From: Cricetomys ansorgei | Taxonomy: Eukaryota > Chordata > Mammalia > Rodentia > Nesomyidae | Reading direction: 5' to 3' | NCBI GenBank assembly: GCA_026225945.1 | Contig: JAMJFZ010000881.1 | Location: 406,001-470,000 of the forward strand | Length of the DNA: 64,000 nucleotides | Shown: positions 36,901 to 46,474 of the stretch, piece after piece | Position numbering within the stretch: position 1 is the first letter of the stretch | How the letters are laid out: the number at the start of each line of letters is the position of its first letter | Program-made: the position numbers and the translations under genes | Notes under the pieces: generated by a model | Seen by the model: only the letters and a program-made list of their open reading frames with translations | The model's database searches: none | What the model was told of the DNA's origin: nothing

Positions 36901-37419
36901 TGACTTCAAGCTTAAGTCTCCCTCAGAGATGAGTCTGGGATTATCTTTTCATCCTAATGGCAGAACTCCAACATGTGTGTGCTGTGCTCCAGAGAAAGTA
37001 CAAGGTACATGAGACTGAAAAGTGAGTGGAGCCTACTCTGTCTTGATGAAATCTCATAGTTTAGGACACGGACACATGAACCAATGTCCCAATACAGATG
37101 ACAAGTGTGCTGATCCATCCTAAGTCCCACAGGGAAATGGAAGAAAGGTTCCTCGGACCAGCCTAGGTGTTCAGAAAAGGCTTGAGATGATTACCATGAT
37201 GATAACAACTAAAGCCACATGTGTTGAGCATGTGCTACATGTGAATGATATAAACACATTTTAAAGATAAAAACCACTTCACAGCAGGGCTAACGCTTAG
37301 AGACTTTAAGGACCTAAATAAATAAGCAATGATACAGACATTTCCCATGCTGCACCTGGCTTTGAGAGGACTCTTGCCTTGCTGTTTGAAAGGCAAGGCA
37401 TGCTGAGCTGAAAACTAAC
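36901..37419. other. Intron 1 stretch with possible MIR
   Basis: A weak MIR-like order lies at about 37190-37320 (GTGTTGAGCATGTGCTACAT, then AAAGATAAAAACCACTTCAC). Nothing else is assigned. Confidence 0.35.
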
Positions 37420-37548
37420 TGGTGTTGGGCTTGGTGGCCCACACCTTTGGTCCCGGCACTCGGGAGGCAGAGGCAAGTGGGTTGCTGTGAGTTCCAGGAC
37501 AGCTGGAGTTACAACAGAGAAACCCTGTCTTGAAAAAAAAAAAAGAAA
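37420..37548 (+). repeat. B1 SINE
   Basis: It reads TTGGGCTTGGTGGCCCACAC, CACTCGGGAGGCAGAGGCAA, AGAAACCCTGTCTTG and a long A tail. A middle piece is missing compared with a full B1. Confidence 0.9.
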
Positions 37549-37621
37549 GAAGACAAAAAGCAAACAAATAAACAAAAAAGAAATAGAAACAGACTGGTAG
37601 GCCATTGTAATAGAATAGAGG

Positions 37622-38047
37622 TGTTGGAGTTCATGACTGGACAGTAACTCTCACAGACTGATCACCAGAGAATCCTGGTGCACCAGGAGCAGTCACGCAC
37701 CCAGTCAGATTGGGTGAGAGCTGCCAAGAGTGAATCTCATATAGCTTTTAAGGGAAAACCCACAAAACAAGTGTTTTCCCAGATTAGCCAAGATTGGCGG
37801 GCAGAACAATGAAGCAGCAACTGACCTTTAATGTTATGGGATAGCAAGGGCAGGTGAGGGCCAAAGAATATATTATGTTCCTGTTTCCTTGGTGAGGGGC
37901 AGGTGAGGGGCAAGGAATGTGTTATGTTGTGGCTTCCTGGTCGCCTTGGTAGCAGGCCCCATTTCCTTGGTAGGGGAAACTTAAACTTAAGCCATCAAAG
38001 ATGGAGTCTGAATCTAAAATGGAGGAGCTCGTCACAAGACCTCAACA
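37622..38047 (-). mobile_element. Solo LTR (ERV1-like) with 4-bp target duplication
   Basis: The ends are TGTTGGAG and CTCAACA, both TG...CA with short inverted repeats. GAGG lies directly on both sides (37618-37621 and 38048-38051), a 4-bp target duplication as is usual for class I elements. An internal direct repeat of about 49 bp begins GGGCAGGTGAGGG at about 37848 and 37897. Orientation is inferred from the minus-strand end resembling ...CTCCATCTTTGATGG. No internal genes are present. Confidence 0.6.
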
Positions 38048-38811
38048 GAGGATCTAGAAATAAACTCATGAAGCTACAAACAACTCCTGCCCTTTTTTTT
38101 TTTTTTTTTTTAATAAAGGTCCGAACACAAACATTGGAAAATAGACACCCTCTTTAACAAAATGGCACTGGGAAAACTTGGTATCCATATGCAGAATGAA
38201 ACTAGATCTATATCTCTTACCTTGTTTAAAAAAATCAATTCAAAATGGATCAAAGTCCTTACATAATGTAAGACCTGAAACTTTGAGACAACTAGAGGAA
38301 ATAGGGACAATTCATCAAGATCCAGGCATAGACAAAGCTTCCTGGGAAAAAGCCAACAGCTCCAGAAATAAGAGCAAAAACTGACAAATGGGATTTCATG
38401 AAATTAAGCTTCAGTAAAGCAAAAGGCACAGGTGAAGATACAGCACACAGAATACAGAAAAATTTGCCAGCTGTATTCATGACAAGAGGGTCACTATGTA
38501 GAATATACGAAGAATCATAAAATTAAGCACGAACAAAGCAAATCATCTCTAATTAATATATGGACAAAAGAATTGAATAGACAATTCATAAAAGAAATCC
38601 AAATGGCAAAAGAAAGTAAAGACAAAAAAAGGTCAGCATATTTAGTCATCAAAGAAATGCAAATCTTAATCACACTGAGATTCCATCTACTCTGGACAGA
38701 GGGGTGTTGAGAAGAAAGTGAGCAGGTGCTGGAAAAGATGCAGAGTACCTTGGGGATGATCTTATATCCTTCCTGTGGGGATGTAAACTAGTGTAGCCAC
38801 CGTGGAGGCTG

Positions 38812-39030
38812 AAGATACAGCTCAGTCTGTCCAGTGCCTGCCTCAAATTCAGGAGACCCTGGGTACAAACCCAGGCACTTCATAAGCCAGATGTAGTGGT
38901 GCACACCTGGAATCCTATTACCTGGAAGGTGGAGGCAGGAGATTCAGGTGTTCAAGGTCAGCCTCAACGACACAACAAGGTTAAAGCCAGCTTAGGTTAC
39001 ACCGGACCCTATCTCAAAAGCAACAACATT
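38812..39030 (+). repeat. B4-like composite SINE nested in L1
   Basis: It has a tRNA-like head (GATACAGCTCAGTCTGTCCA; CAAACCCAGGCACTTCATAA) joined to a B1-like part (GTGGTGCACACCTGGAATCC; GGAGGCAGGAGATTCAGGTG) and ends in CTATCTCAAAAGC. Confidence 0.7.
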
Positions 39031-39171
39031 AAAAATATAACTACCATATGACTCCAAACTACTCCTGGGTACTCAAAGAAATCTAAGACCACAACACAGA
39101 TGCCATACGTCCATGTTTACTGTGTCAGTCACTATTCATGATAGCCAAGACATAGAATCCATTTCCATGAT

Positions 39172-39530
39172 AAACAAAAGAAATTTGGAAAAGGAAAATG
39201 ATTGTTTTAACTTATACTTCCAGATAGCAATCCATCGCTAGGGAAAGTCAGGACAATAGCTCAGGCAGAAACTGAAGCAAAAGCCACGGGTAAATGCTGC
39301 TTCCTGGCTTACTGTCTCTGGTTTCTACTCAGCTAGCTTTCTTATACATCCCAGGCCCTTCTGCCTAGGGATGGTTCTCCCCACAGTGGGTTGTGCCCAC
39401 CCACATCAGTCATCAATTGAAATAGTCCCTCACTAACATGGCCTCAGGCCAATCTGTTTTAGGCAGTCCTCCAACTCAGACTCACTCTGGGATGTGTCAA
39501 ACTGATGGCTAAAGATAATTAGGACAGATG
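39172..39530 (-). mobile_element. MaLR-type LTR, antisense, nested in L1
   Basis: It shows GAAAGTCAGGACAATAGCTC, GCTGCTTCCTGGCTTACTGT, AGGGATGGTTCTCCCCACAG and GTGTCAAACTGATGG in the standard antisense order. L1 sequence stops before it and resumes after it. Confidence 0.75.
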
Positions 39531-40037
39531 TTGATCAACAGAGGGATAGATACAAACATGCGGTATAGATACACAATGGAGTTTTAACAGTTATACAGAA
39601 AAACAAAGTTAAGTCACCTTCAGGGGCACAGACGAGGTGATTGGAAATGGAGATCACCATGTTAAGTGAAACAAACCAGACCAGAAGGACAAATATCACA
39701 GGCTTCTTCTAATGGAGGCATCTAGATTTAAACAAGCAAATGAAAATAGAAGGAAGCTGTTTGTGGGGAGGAGACTAGAGGGAGCAGAAGAAAGGGGGAA
39801 ACGACCAATATTGCATGTCCCGTGGTGGATACAATGGGTGGGATCTATACATATATGTGGGATGGAAGTGGAGTGAGGACCATTTGGGGGTGGAGGGGAC
39901 CAGTGGGAGGGGAGCCAGAGAGTGCTGCGATGTGAACAGGAGCAAAACACAGTGTGACACATACAGGTGTGGGAATGTCACGTGAAGACGGCCCAGAGTT
40001 AGAGATAAGACATAACAGCGTTTTTAAAAAGATGAAC

Positions 40038-40428
40038 TGTGCTGTTGGTCTGTCAACTTGAACAAGCTAGGGTCATCCAGGAAGAGAGAACCTTCAGTTG
40101 GGAAGAGGCTTCTGTCAGAGTGGCCTGCAGGCAAGTCCCTGAGACATTCTCTTCATCAATAATAGATGTGGGAGGGCACAGCTCACTGTGCGTGGTGCCA
40201 GGCCTGAGCAGCGAATCCCAGATTATATAAGGAAGACAGAAAAGCAAGGGGCAGAGCAGCACGCTCACGGCCTCGGCTCCGGTGCCTGCCTCCGGATTCC
40301 TGCCTCCGCCCCTGCCTTGACTTCCCTCAGTGGTGGGCTGTGATGTGGGAGTGGGAGCCAAATGCACCCTTTCCTCCCCGTGCTCCAGGTCTTGGTGTTT
40401 ATACAGCAGTGCAAAGCAGACTAGGACA
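40038..40428 (+). mobile_element. MaLR-type LTR ending 47 bp before AK5 exon 2
   Basis: It contains CTGTCAACTTGAACAAGCTA, TCATCAATAATAGATGTGGG, GCCTGCCTCCGGATTCCTGC and ends near GCAAAGCAGACTAGGACA. This is the sense order of the family seen antisense at 26285, 39172, 50845 and 56726. It leaves only positions 40429-40475 as native sequence before the exon. Confidence 0.75.
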
Positions 40429-40475
40429 CAGAGTCAAAATAGATCTTATCTGTACTTTTTATTTCCATACTTTAG

Positions 40476-40662
40476 AGCCTTTTGAATGGCTTGATGTGCT
40501 CCAAGCCGGAAGACCCCATAGAATACTTGGAAAGTTGTTTACAGAAAGTCAAGGAGCTCGGAGGCTGTGACAAGGTGAAGTGGGACACATTCGTCAGCCA
40601 GGAAAAGAAGACGTTGCCACCCCTGAACGGAGGACAGTCACGGAGATCCTTCCTCAGAAACG
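40476..40662 (+). CDS. AK5: AK5 coding exon 2 (residues 21-82 plus one base)
   Basis: The exon begins after a pyrimidine-rich acceptor (CATACTTTAG) with SLLNGLMCSKPEDPIEYLES and ends at RRSFLRN followed by one G and the donor GTAACG. All of this agrees with AK5. It is 187 bases long, entering in phase 0 and leaving one base that pairs with TA from exon 3 to give valine. The motif PEDPIEYL resembles the PxDPIxFL core of DPY-30/RII-alpha dimerization/docking domains, so exons 1-2 probably form a docking or dimerization helix pair before the kinase domains (family inference). A MaLR LTR ends about 47 bases before the exon. If the donor were ignored, the frame would stop after six further residues. 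Confidence 0.97.
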
Positions 40663-41433
40663 GTAACGTGTGTGCAGAGTGATAGGCAGCTCACAGGAGA
40701 GCAGATCTCTCTAAAATGCACCATGCAGACTGGAGAGTGCTTTTGGTGATTGGATTTATAAGTGTTTTGGAGGAATTCATCTTTTTCTGCTACTGAATCC
40801 AATCACCCGTGATAAGGGAGGAGAGAGCAACCCTTGGTTGTCTGGCAATTTTCTGTAAATTTAATGAAAGTTTATATTACCAAATTCATTATTTTGCAAC
40901 ATAAATTACATTTAAGAACCATGGCTTTATTTTTAAAATTGCAAATAGGCTTCTTCCAAATACACAGGTAGAATGCAGATAAAATTGGTAGCTATTGTGT
41001 AACCACTCAACGTGTTTTCATTAATTAGAGTCCTGGATTGCGAATATTGCTTCCAAGTACAGGGTACATATTAATGTATTTAGATGTGTGTATGGATGAT
41101 TTATAAGGGTTAATTCAATAAAGAGTCACTAAGTGACCACTGAATATAATAGTTTTGTCATCTGGGTGAAAGACACAGAAATAAACTGGTTGAGCATGTC
41201 AGGACCAGGTGAGAAGCAAAAGCTGTGGTTTTTTGGAGAATGTGACAGTTTTCCAATCTCATTCTGAAGTGTGTTTGTCAAAAATCATGGGCCAGTCTTC
41301 CCATGAAGAAATGAAGAAACTCTGCAAATGCAGAGTTAGTTTCAATCAGGGCACACTAAACTGATTCTTTTCCGGTGGCCAGGATGAGTATATTCTCAAA
41401 TTTTAAGTCATCTTTGAAACCTGTTCTACACTG

Positions 41434-41642
41434 AAGCTGGGGAAAAGGATGACTCAGTGGTTAAGAATGCCTCCTACTCTCCCAGAGAACCTGGCTTTGG
41501 TTCCCAGCACTCATGACTGGCTGCTCAGGTGCCTGGATTTCCAGCTGCAGGAGATCTACTGCCCTCTTCTGGCCTCTTCAGGCACCTGCACTCACATGTA
41601 CATACACACAGAGACACCCACATAAATAAATAATAAAATATT
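41434..41642 (+). repeat. B2 SINE
   Basis: It has GGATGACTCAGTGGTTAAGA, CTTTGGTTCCCAGCACTCAT, TGCCCTCTTCTGGCCTCTTC and the tail CACATAAATAAATAATAAAA. Full B2 order. Confidence 0.93.
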
Positions 41643-42107
41643 TAAATTACTGTCCCACAAAAGTCTCAGGCATATCAAAAGGGTGAAGTGGGTTTCCTTT
41701 GCAGTATAAGGAGGACACGAGGCTTAGTCTGTGTGGGCTCATCAGTCCTGACCCAGTTAGAGTTTATCTGAAAGTGTACGGGGAAAAGCCATGCCGCTAA
41801 TTGTTAAGAAGCTCAGTAGGAGGAGAGTAGAAACATCATTCCCCCAAAGACATCTCCAGACAGAGAAGCATCCTTCCTTGTCCACATGGGAGTCATCATG
41901 TTGCTAACTGTATCTTCATCAACCATCAGACAGATCTTTCTATGGACAGCGGCCAAGAAAATGTTACACCTTGCCGCCCTAACCCTGGAATATATGCGAG
42001 GAAGATACGAAATATTTTTCGAAATTCATTTACCGTGTAATTAAGATTTTTGTTTTATGAAGTGATCTGTGCTTTTATCCTTTGTTTATTTTGCTTGTTT
42101 TTGCTTT

Positions 42108-42190
42108 AAAATGCAGGGGATTGGACTCAGGGCCTCATGCAAGTAAGAAAACCATTCTACCACTGAGCTTTAGCCGCATCCCTTCTTAGT
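42108..42190 (-). repeat. Short tRNA-like SINE fragment, antisense
   Basis: GGACTCAGGGCCTCATGCAA and CATTCTACCACTGAGCTTTA are the reverse complement of a B4/ID head. Confidence 0.7.
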
Positions 42191-42862
42191 GTGAAATTGG
42201 TGGAACAAGTTGCAAAATTCAACAAGATTGCTAACTGCCCCTAAAACTTTAATATCTCTAGACATGGAATGATTCATGACCTTTTTGCAAACATATTGGC
42301 AACAGTATACTAACATACAATTATCTTGAGAAACTATTCTGTAACACAAAATATTTTCGCCATCTAAGCAAATTGCTTTCCTAAATAACATCATAAAGCA
42401 AGGACAAATGCTTGACAGACAGATCTTTAAATGATCTCATTTTAGGGCAGAGCAGATTACATGGCCAGTACCTTTCCTGACATAGCCGTTGCCTACATTT
42501 TCCAGACAGTGTCTGCCACCATCTGAAGACCCTTTATTGAAATCAGAGTCCAGTAAGTCAGTGGTCAAATGATTTCCTGTGTTACATCAATAGAGAATGG
42601 AAAGTTCCAACTGATGTGCACCTTGGGAGATGGAGCACTGTGCTATGCGTAGGCTTTCTGCCAAGTGGGGGTGTGCCGTCAGACTACAGCACGGAAACTC
42701 TAGAACTGCTCTAGAACTGAGCAGACAGCTGCGGCATAGCCTCCTGCTAACACCACCCTCCAGTGCTGAGACACCTGGAAGTAAAAGGCAAATGCTTGTT
42801 GCCAGTGTAGATATAAATTTAAATCTTCATATTTATATTGTAGGTCAACAGAATTAAAGGTA

Positions 42863-43640
42863 CTCATTTTAGTCACTGTTCTACTGCTGTGAAAAGACAC
42901 CACGACCAAGCAATTCTTATAAAATAAAGCATTCAATTAAGGCTTGCTTACGGGTTCAGAGGATTAGTTCTTTATCACCATGGCAGGGAGCATGGCAGCA
43001 GACAGGCAGGCATGGTGCTGAAGAAGCAGATGAAAGCTACATCCTGATCCCCAGGCAGCAGTCAGGGAGAGAAAGAGACTCTGGGAATGGGGTGAACTTT
43101 TGAAACCTCAAAGCCCAAGCTCAATGATATACCTACTCCAACAGGGCCACTCCTCCTCCAACAAGGCCACACCTCCTCCAACATGGCCACACCTCCTCCA
43201 ACAGGGCCACACCTCCTCCAACAGGGCCACACCTCCTCCAACAGGGCCACACCTCCTCCAACAGGGCCACACCTCCTCCAACAGAGTCACACCTCCTCCA
43301 ACAGGGCCACGCCTCCTCCAACAGGGCCACGCCTCTTCCAACAGGGCCACGCCTCCTCCAACATGGCCACGCCTCCTCCAACAGGGCCACGCCTCCTCCA
43401 ACAGAGTCACACCTCCTCCAACAGGGCCACGCCTCCCCAACAGGGCCACGCCTCTTCCAACAGGGCCACGCCTCCTCCAACAGGGCCACGCCTCCTCCAA
43501 CAGGGCCATGCCTCCTCCAACAGGGCCACGCCTCCTCCAACAGGGCCACACCTCCCAATCCCCCCAAACAGCTCATCCACTGGGGGATAAGTGTGCAAAT
43601 ACGTGGGCCTATTGGGCCATTCTCTCGCAAACCACCACAT
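42863..43640 (-). mobile_element. MaLR-type LTR, antisense, enlarged by an internal minisatellite
   Basis: The outer parts read TTCTACTGCTGTGAAAAGAC, CCACGACCAAGCAATTCTTA, CACCATGGCAGGGAGCATGG and, at the far end, ACAGCTCATCCACTGGGGGA and GGGCCATTCTCTCGCAAACC. All fit a MaLR LTR read backwards. The segment that holds CCTCCTCCAACAAGGCCACA in ordinary copies has here become about 21 tandem copies. Confidence 0.8.
43129..43556 (+). repeat. 20-bp minisatellite in AK5 intron 2, about 21 copies
   Basis: The unit is ACAGGGCCACACCTCCTCCA with CAC/CGC variants and rarer GAGTC, TGGCC and CTCTTCC variants. One unit near 43438 has lost a base. Variant order (GAGTC unit, then a CTCTTCC unit two units later) recurs from 43281 and from 43401, a six-unit higher-order duplication. 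All frames stay open, giving artificial frames of 135-213 codons on both strands. Confidence 0.97.
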
Positions 43641-43904
43641 TACTAAGTATTAAGAACCTAGAATGTAGTACTGTTAGAAGGTATACAAGTGAGACATTTG
43701 ATCTTTATGCCACCAAATATTCTACTGGACCCCCAGAGTGAAGGCACATCTCTATGTGTAGAGTGAAAAGAATCTATTCTACACAGTCATCGAATCCTGG
43801 GGCAGCCGGGTGAGGTTATGTTCTCAAATTCCATAATATCGTGATGGAACCTGAGAAGTAAAATGAAGCCATGCCTGAGAAAGTTACTGCTTTTCAATGC
43901 CTGT

Positions 43905-44057
43905 GGCTCAGTCCAGACCACCATCTGTATAAATTAAGTTTTATTAGGACACCAGCCTCCTCATTCACTTACATATTGTCTATGACCACACCCATGTTGC
44001 CATGGATATTGAATGTGAGACAATATGGCTCTAAAAGTTCAAACTATTGGCTTTCTG
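43905..44057 (+). repeat. Old hAT-like DNA transposon fragment
   Basis: TAAATTAAGTTTTATTAGGA, CATTCACTTACATATTGTCT and ACAATATGGCTCTAAAAGTT correspond in order to a common mammalian hAT-type repeat (GTTTTATTGGAACACAGCCA; TTACATATTGTCTATGGCTG). The exact family name is uncertain. Confidence 0.6.
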
Positions 44058-44734
44058 TTCCTAGAGGAGGAGAGCACAGGCAGGGATCCATCCTGGGTTC
44101 AAAGGTCTTGAGCGAAGGTTGAGAGCCCAGCAAGAGACAGACTTCCTGGGAGGCAGTGTCAATGTATACAGCTCCATCTATTGAAGCAAGGGGAGTCACA
44201 TTTAAAGTGTAGAGAGGAAAGGGAGGTCCTACGTGTTGATAGGTCATTGATTAAGGTAGTGGTACTAGGGTAGCTCCATTTGCATGTGAGGGACTCACAA
44301 CCAGACCTGGGTGGTCGTATTGTCATTGGTTGGGGCCAAAGTCCTGAAAGGAAGCCTCCTTTGCATAGGCAGAGGTCTCACAGGGGCCAGAGAAAGAGAC
44401 CTTACAAGGTCATACAGGGAGAGAGAAAGTCCAGCCTGAGGCCCTCCAGCTGCAGTGGTCAGATAATCATCAACAAGGCCACATACCATGGAGAGGCAGG
44501 ATCTTACCAGTGACTAGTGACCCAAGGCTTGTCAGCACCTAAGGGAGCTTATCCAGGGTTCAAAGCACACTTCAACCCCCCTTAGCTCTTGGCTAACCCC
44601 ACCTTTGCTGACCTTAGGAAGCCTTCTTCCAGAGACTAACTAATTTATACAGTTTCTTATACTGATTGGTTAACTGTGAAAAGTGTTTCACTATGCTTCT
44701 TCTCCCTTTACAAAATTATCTTACTTTTTTACAG

Positions 44735-44902
44735 TAATGCCTGAAAATTCAAACTTTCCATATCGAAGGTATGATCGGCTCCCTCCAATCCATCAGTTCT
44801 CCATAGAAAGTGACACGGACCTGTCTGAGACCGCAGAGCTGATAGAAGAGTATGAGGTTTTTGACCCGACCAGACCTCGGCCCAAAGTCATTCTTGTGAT
44901 AG
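44735..44902 (+). CDS. AK5: AK5 coding exon 3 (linker and first strand of AK domain 1)
   Basis: The acceptor is TTTTTTACAG. The exon starts TAATGCCTG, so the codon completed with the previous G gives V, then MPENSNFPYRRYDRLPP. It runs through an acidic linker rich in E and D (SDTDLSETAELIEEYEVFDP) to PRPKVILVIG, the first beta strand of the first nucleotide kinase domain. It ends with the first base of a glycine codon at the donor GTATGA. The 168 bases are a multiple of three, so skipping this exon would keep the frame but remove the strand leading into the P-loop. The match to AK5 is strong across the whole exon. Confidence 0.97.
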
Positions 44903-46007
44903 GTATGACAGCAAGCCCTGAGGTTCTCCACTGTTGCTGACTGTGTGGTTCAGAAAGAACAGCTAGTGTCTCTGTGAATGCCGAGCTGGACACAGACAAC
45001 AAAGCAGAAACATAAGTTCAAGGGATAATTGAGTGGAAATATTTCAGGGCAGTTTTGAATAAAACAGAATTACAATTCTGTTTAACACTTCCTTCATGTT
45101 CTCAGATTCTCATTACGACATCACAGCAGTTCTCTATAACGAATTGAAAATAATCTCTGAGATTTGTGCATCTGTGGCTTTCTTCATTTAATGTTTAATG
45201 TAGATAGCCAATTAGATATTTTCTTTAAAATTTTTTTTTCTCTTAAGTTGGCAAATCAAAAATTTGTTCACTAGTAACCGCAGAAGGAGAATTATAATGT
45301 ATTGGCAAGTATTTACATAAATGCAGACTAGTACTTATAGTAAAGTAAGTTTCCATTTTACTAATGAGCAAATGTAAGAAAATGGTGTTTTATGCCACCA
45401 GTAACTTCTGATCATTTTGCAGAAAGCAAAGATAAAATCACTGTGAATCTTGTGTTGAATATGAAAATACAGCTTAACTCCATTCCACAAGCAACACACG
45501 CTGACCACGTGTTAGGTTTTAGAAAGTATGTTTTGTAAGAATTGTGTGTGTGTTATGTATAGGAGCTGTGTGTGTACACAGATGATTGTGCATGTGTGTA
45601 GAGGTCACAGGTCAGCCTCAGGTGTCATTCCTCAGAAGCTGTCCCCCTTGATTTTGAGACATAGTCTCTCACTAGCTCAGAGCTCACCACAGAGGCTAGG
45701 CTGGGTGGCCGGAAAACCCACAGGTCTTGCTGTCTTCACCCACCCGGCCCTGAGACTGCAAGTATGTGTCACCATCCCAGCTCCTTACACGGGTTCCAGA
45801 ATCAAACCTTGCATGGCAAGTACTTTACCGACTCAGCCATCTCCCTAGACACACAAGTGTGTATTTTGATCACTTGCAAATTCTAACTTTCTCGATGCCT
45901 ACGAAATCACAGAGAGACCTCTGAGTGTGCAGCAGCAGTGTGAGTCTCCCTCTCGGAGGGAGTGTCTCATTGTGTAAGGTCATGGGTCTGCCTGTTTTGA
46001 ATGTCAG
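44903..46007 (+). other. AK5: AK5 intron 3
   Basis: The intron is 1105 bases, phase 1, from GTATGA to TGTCAG. It is AT-rich in its first half and carries an antisense B3-like SINE at about 45555-45858. Nothing else is recognisable. Confidence 0.9.
45555..45858 (-). repeat. B3-like SINE, antisense
   Basis: The + strand reads GTAGAGGTCACAGGTCAGCC, then TTTGAGACATAGTCTCTCAC, CCAGCTCCTTACACGGGTTC and CCGACTCAGCCATCTCCCTA, ending at the reversed tRNA-like head. Confidence 0.85.
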
Positions 46008-46177
46008 GTGGTCCGGGAAGCGGAAAGGGGACTCAGAGTTTGAAGATCGCGGAGCGGTACGGATTCCAGTACATCTCGGTTGGGGAGCTGCTGAGGAAGA
46101 AGATCCACAGCGCCAGCAGCAACAGGAAGTGGGGGCTGATCGCCAAGATCATCACCAACGGGGAGCTGGCCCCACAG
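46008..46177 (+). CDS. AK5: AK5 coding exon 4 (P-loop and NMP-binding part of AK domain 1)
   Basis: The acceptor is AATGTCAG. The split glycine codon is completed and the exon reads GGPGSGKGTQSLKIAERYGF, then YISVGELLRKKIHS and on to IITNGELAPQ. GGPGSGKGT is the Walker A P-loop that binds the nucleotide phosphates. The ISVGELLRKKI segment corresponds to the adenylate kinase helix that starts the AMP-binding lid, where family members usually read LSTGDLLR. The exon is 170 bases, ends in phase 0 at CAG, and has a strong donor (CAG|GTACTG). Intron 4 after it is only 100 bases long. Confidence 0.97.
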
Positions 46178-46277
46178 GTACTGCCGCGTGTTTGTCTTCT
46201 CCCGCGCCGAGCAGAACGCTGCCCGCCCGGAGTACACTGTAGGCTTGCATTAAAAACACGTCGTCTTTGTGTTAAAG
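46178..46277 (+). other. AK5: AK5 intron 4, only 100 bases
   Basis: The borders are GTACTG and TTAAAG. The length is close to the lower end for mammalian introns and is not a multiple of three. The frame entering from exon 4 has no stop inside the intron, so a retained intron would shift the frame and run to a stop near 46384. Confidence 0.9.
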
Positions 46278-46391
46278 GAGACGACGATTACCGAGATAAA
46301 ACAGAAACTGATGCAGATACCCGACGAAGAGGGCTTTGTTATCGATGGATTCCCAAGAGATGTTGCCCAGGCGCTGTCTTTTGAGGACCAG
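46278..46391 (+). CDS. AK5: AK5 coding exon 5 (DGFPRD motif of AK domain 1); gene continues past the window
   Basis: After the acceptor TTAAAG the exon reads ETTITEIKQKLMQIPDEEGF and then VIDGFPRDVAQALSFEDQ, 38 codons in phase 0. DGFPRD is the adenylate kinase signature: its arginine contacts the phosphates and its aspartates help coordinate magnesium. The donor is CAG|GTTAGA, an acceptable but not optimal site because of T at +3. Human AK5 continues with the LID region of domain 1 and then a complete second kinase domain. I looked for the next exon (residues beginning near CTPDLVVFLACANQ in human) in the remaining 17.6 kb and did not recognise it. The window therefore holds only the first 233 of about 562 residues. 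Confidence 0.96.
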
Positions 46392-46474
46392 GTTAGAATC
46401 TCTCCTTGTATTTGCTTAGCCTCTCTCTTCCCCACCCCGCGGTCTGTCTGTGTGCGCGTGTGCGCGTGTGTGCG

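Larger units (their letters stand above)
38105..39975 (+). mobile_element. L1 ORF2 3'-region remnant, sense, broken by two later insertions
   Basis: Landmarks of the L1 ORF2 C-terminal coding region occur in order: AAATAGACACCCTCTTTAAC, TGGTATCCATATGCAGAATG, GTAAGACCTGAAACTTTGAG, CAAATGGGATTTCATGAAAT (38105-38812), then TACCATATGACTCCAAACTA and CACTATTCATGATAGCCAAG (39040-39171), then GTTGATCAACAGAGGGATAG (39530 on). The gaps are filled by a SINE (38812-39030) and a MaLR LTR (39172-39530). Many frameshifts and stops make it inactive. The 3' part past about 39740 is too diverged to place exactly. Confidence 0.75.
33318..40475 (+). other. AK5: AK5 intron 1
   Basis: The intron has GT-AG borders (GTAAGA to TTTAG), phase 0, and is 7158 bases long. 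In order it holds the tail of the CpG island, a (CA)n tract, mostly unassigned sequence at 34.0-36.6 kb, an antisense B2 with a (TG)n tail, a B1, a solo LTR, a broken L1, and a MaLR LTR that ends close to exon 2. Confidence 0.9.
40663..44734 (+). other. AK5: AK5 intron 2
   Basis: The intron is 4072 bases, phase 1, running from GTAACG to a T-rich acceptor ending ACAG. It contains a B2, a small SINE fragment, a MaLR LTR with an internal minisatellite, and an old hAT-like DNA transposon fragment. The remaining parts (40.66-41.43, 41.64-42.10, 42.19-42.86 and 44.06-44.73 kb) show nothing I can name. Confidence 0.9.

Noticed and set aside
43129..43556. CRISPR-like regular repeat spacing
   Set aside because: The 20-bp units are directly adjacent with no unique spacers, in a mammalian intron.
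43100..43741. Open frame of 213 codons with repeated PPPTGPHLLQQGHTSSNRAT-like units, and matching frames on the minus strand
   Set aside because: It comes from a 20-bp non-coding tandem repeat that is stop-free in every frame; a single 1-bp deletion inside shifts units without a penalty.
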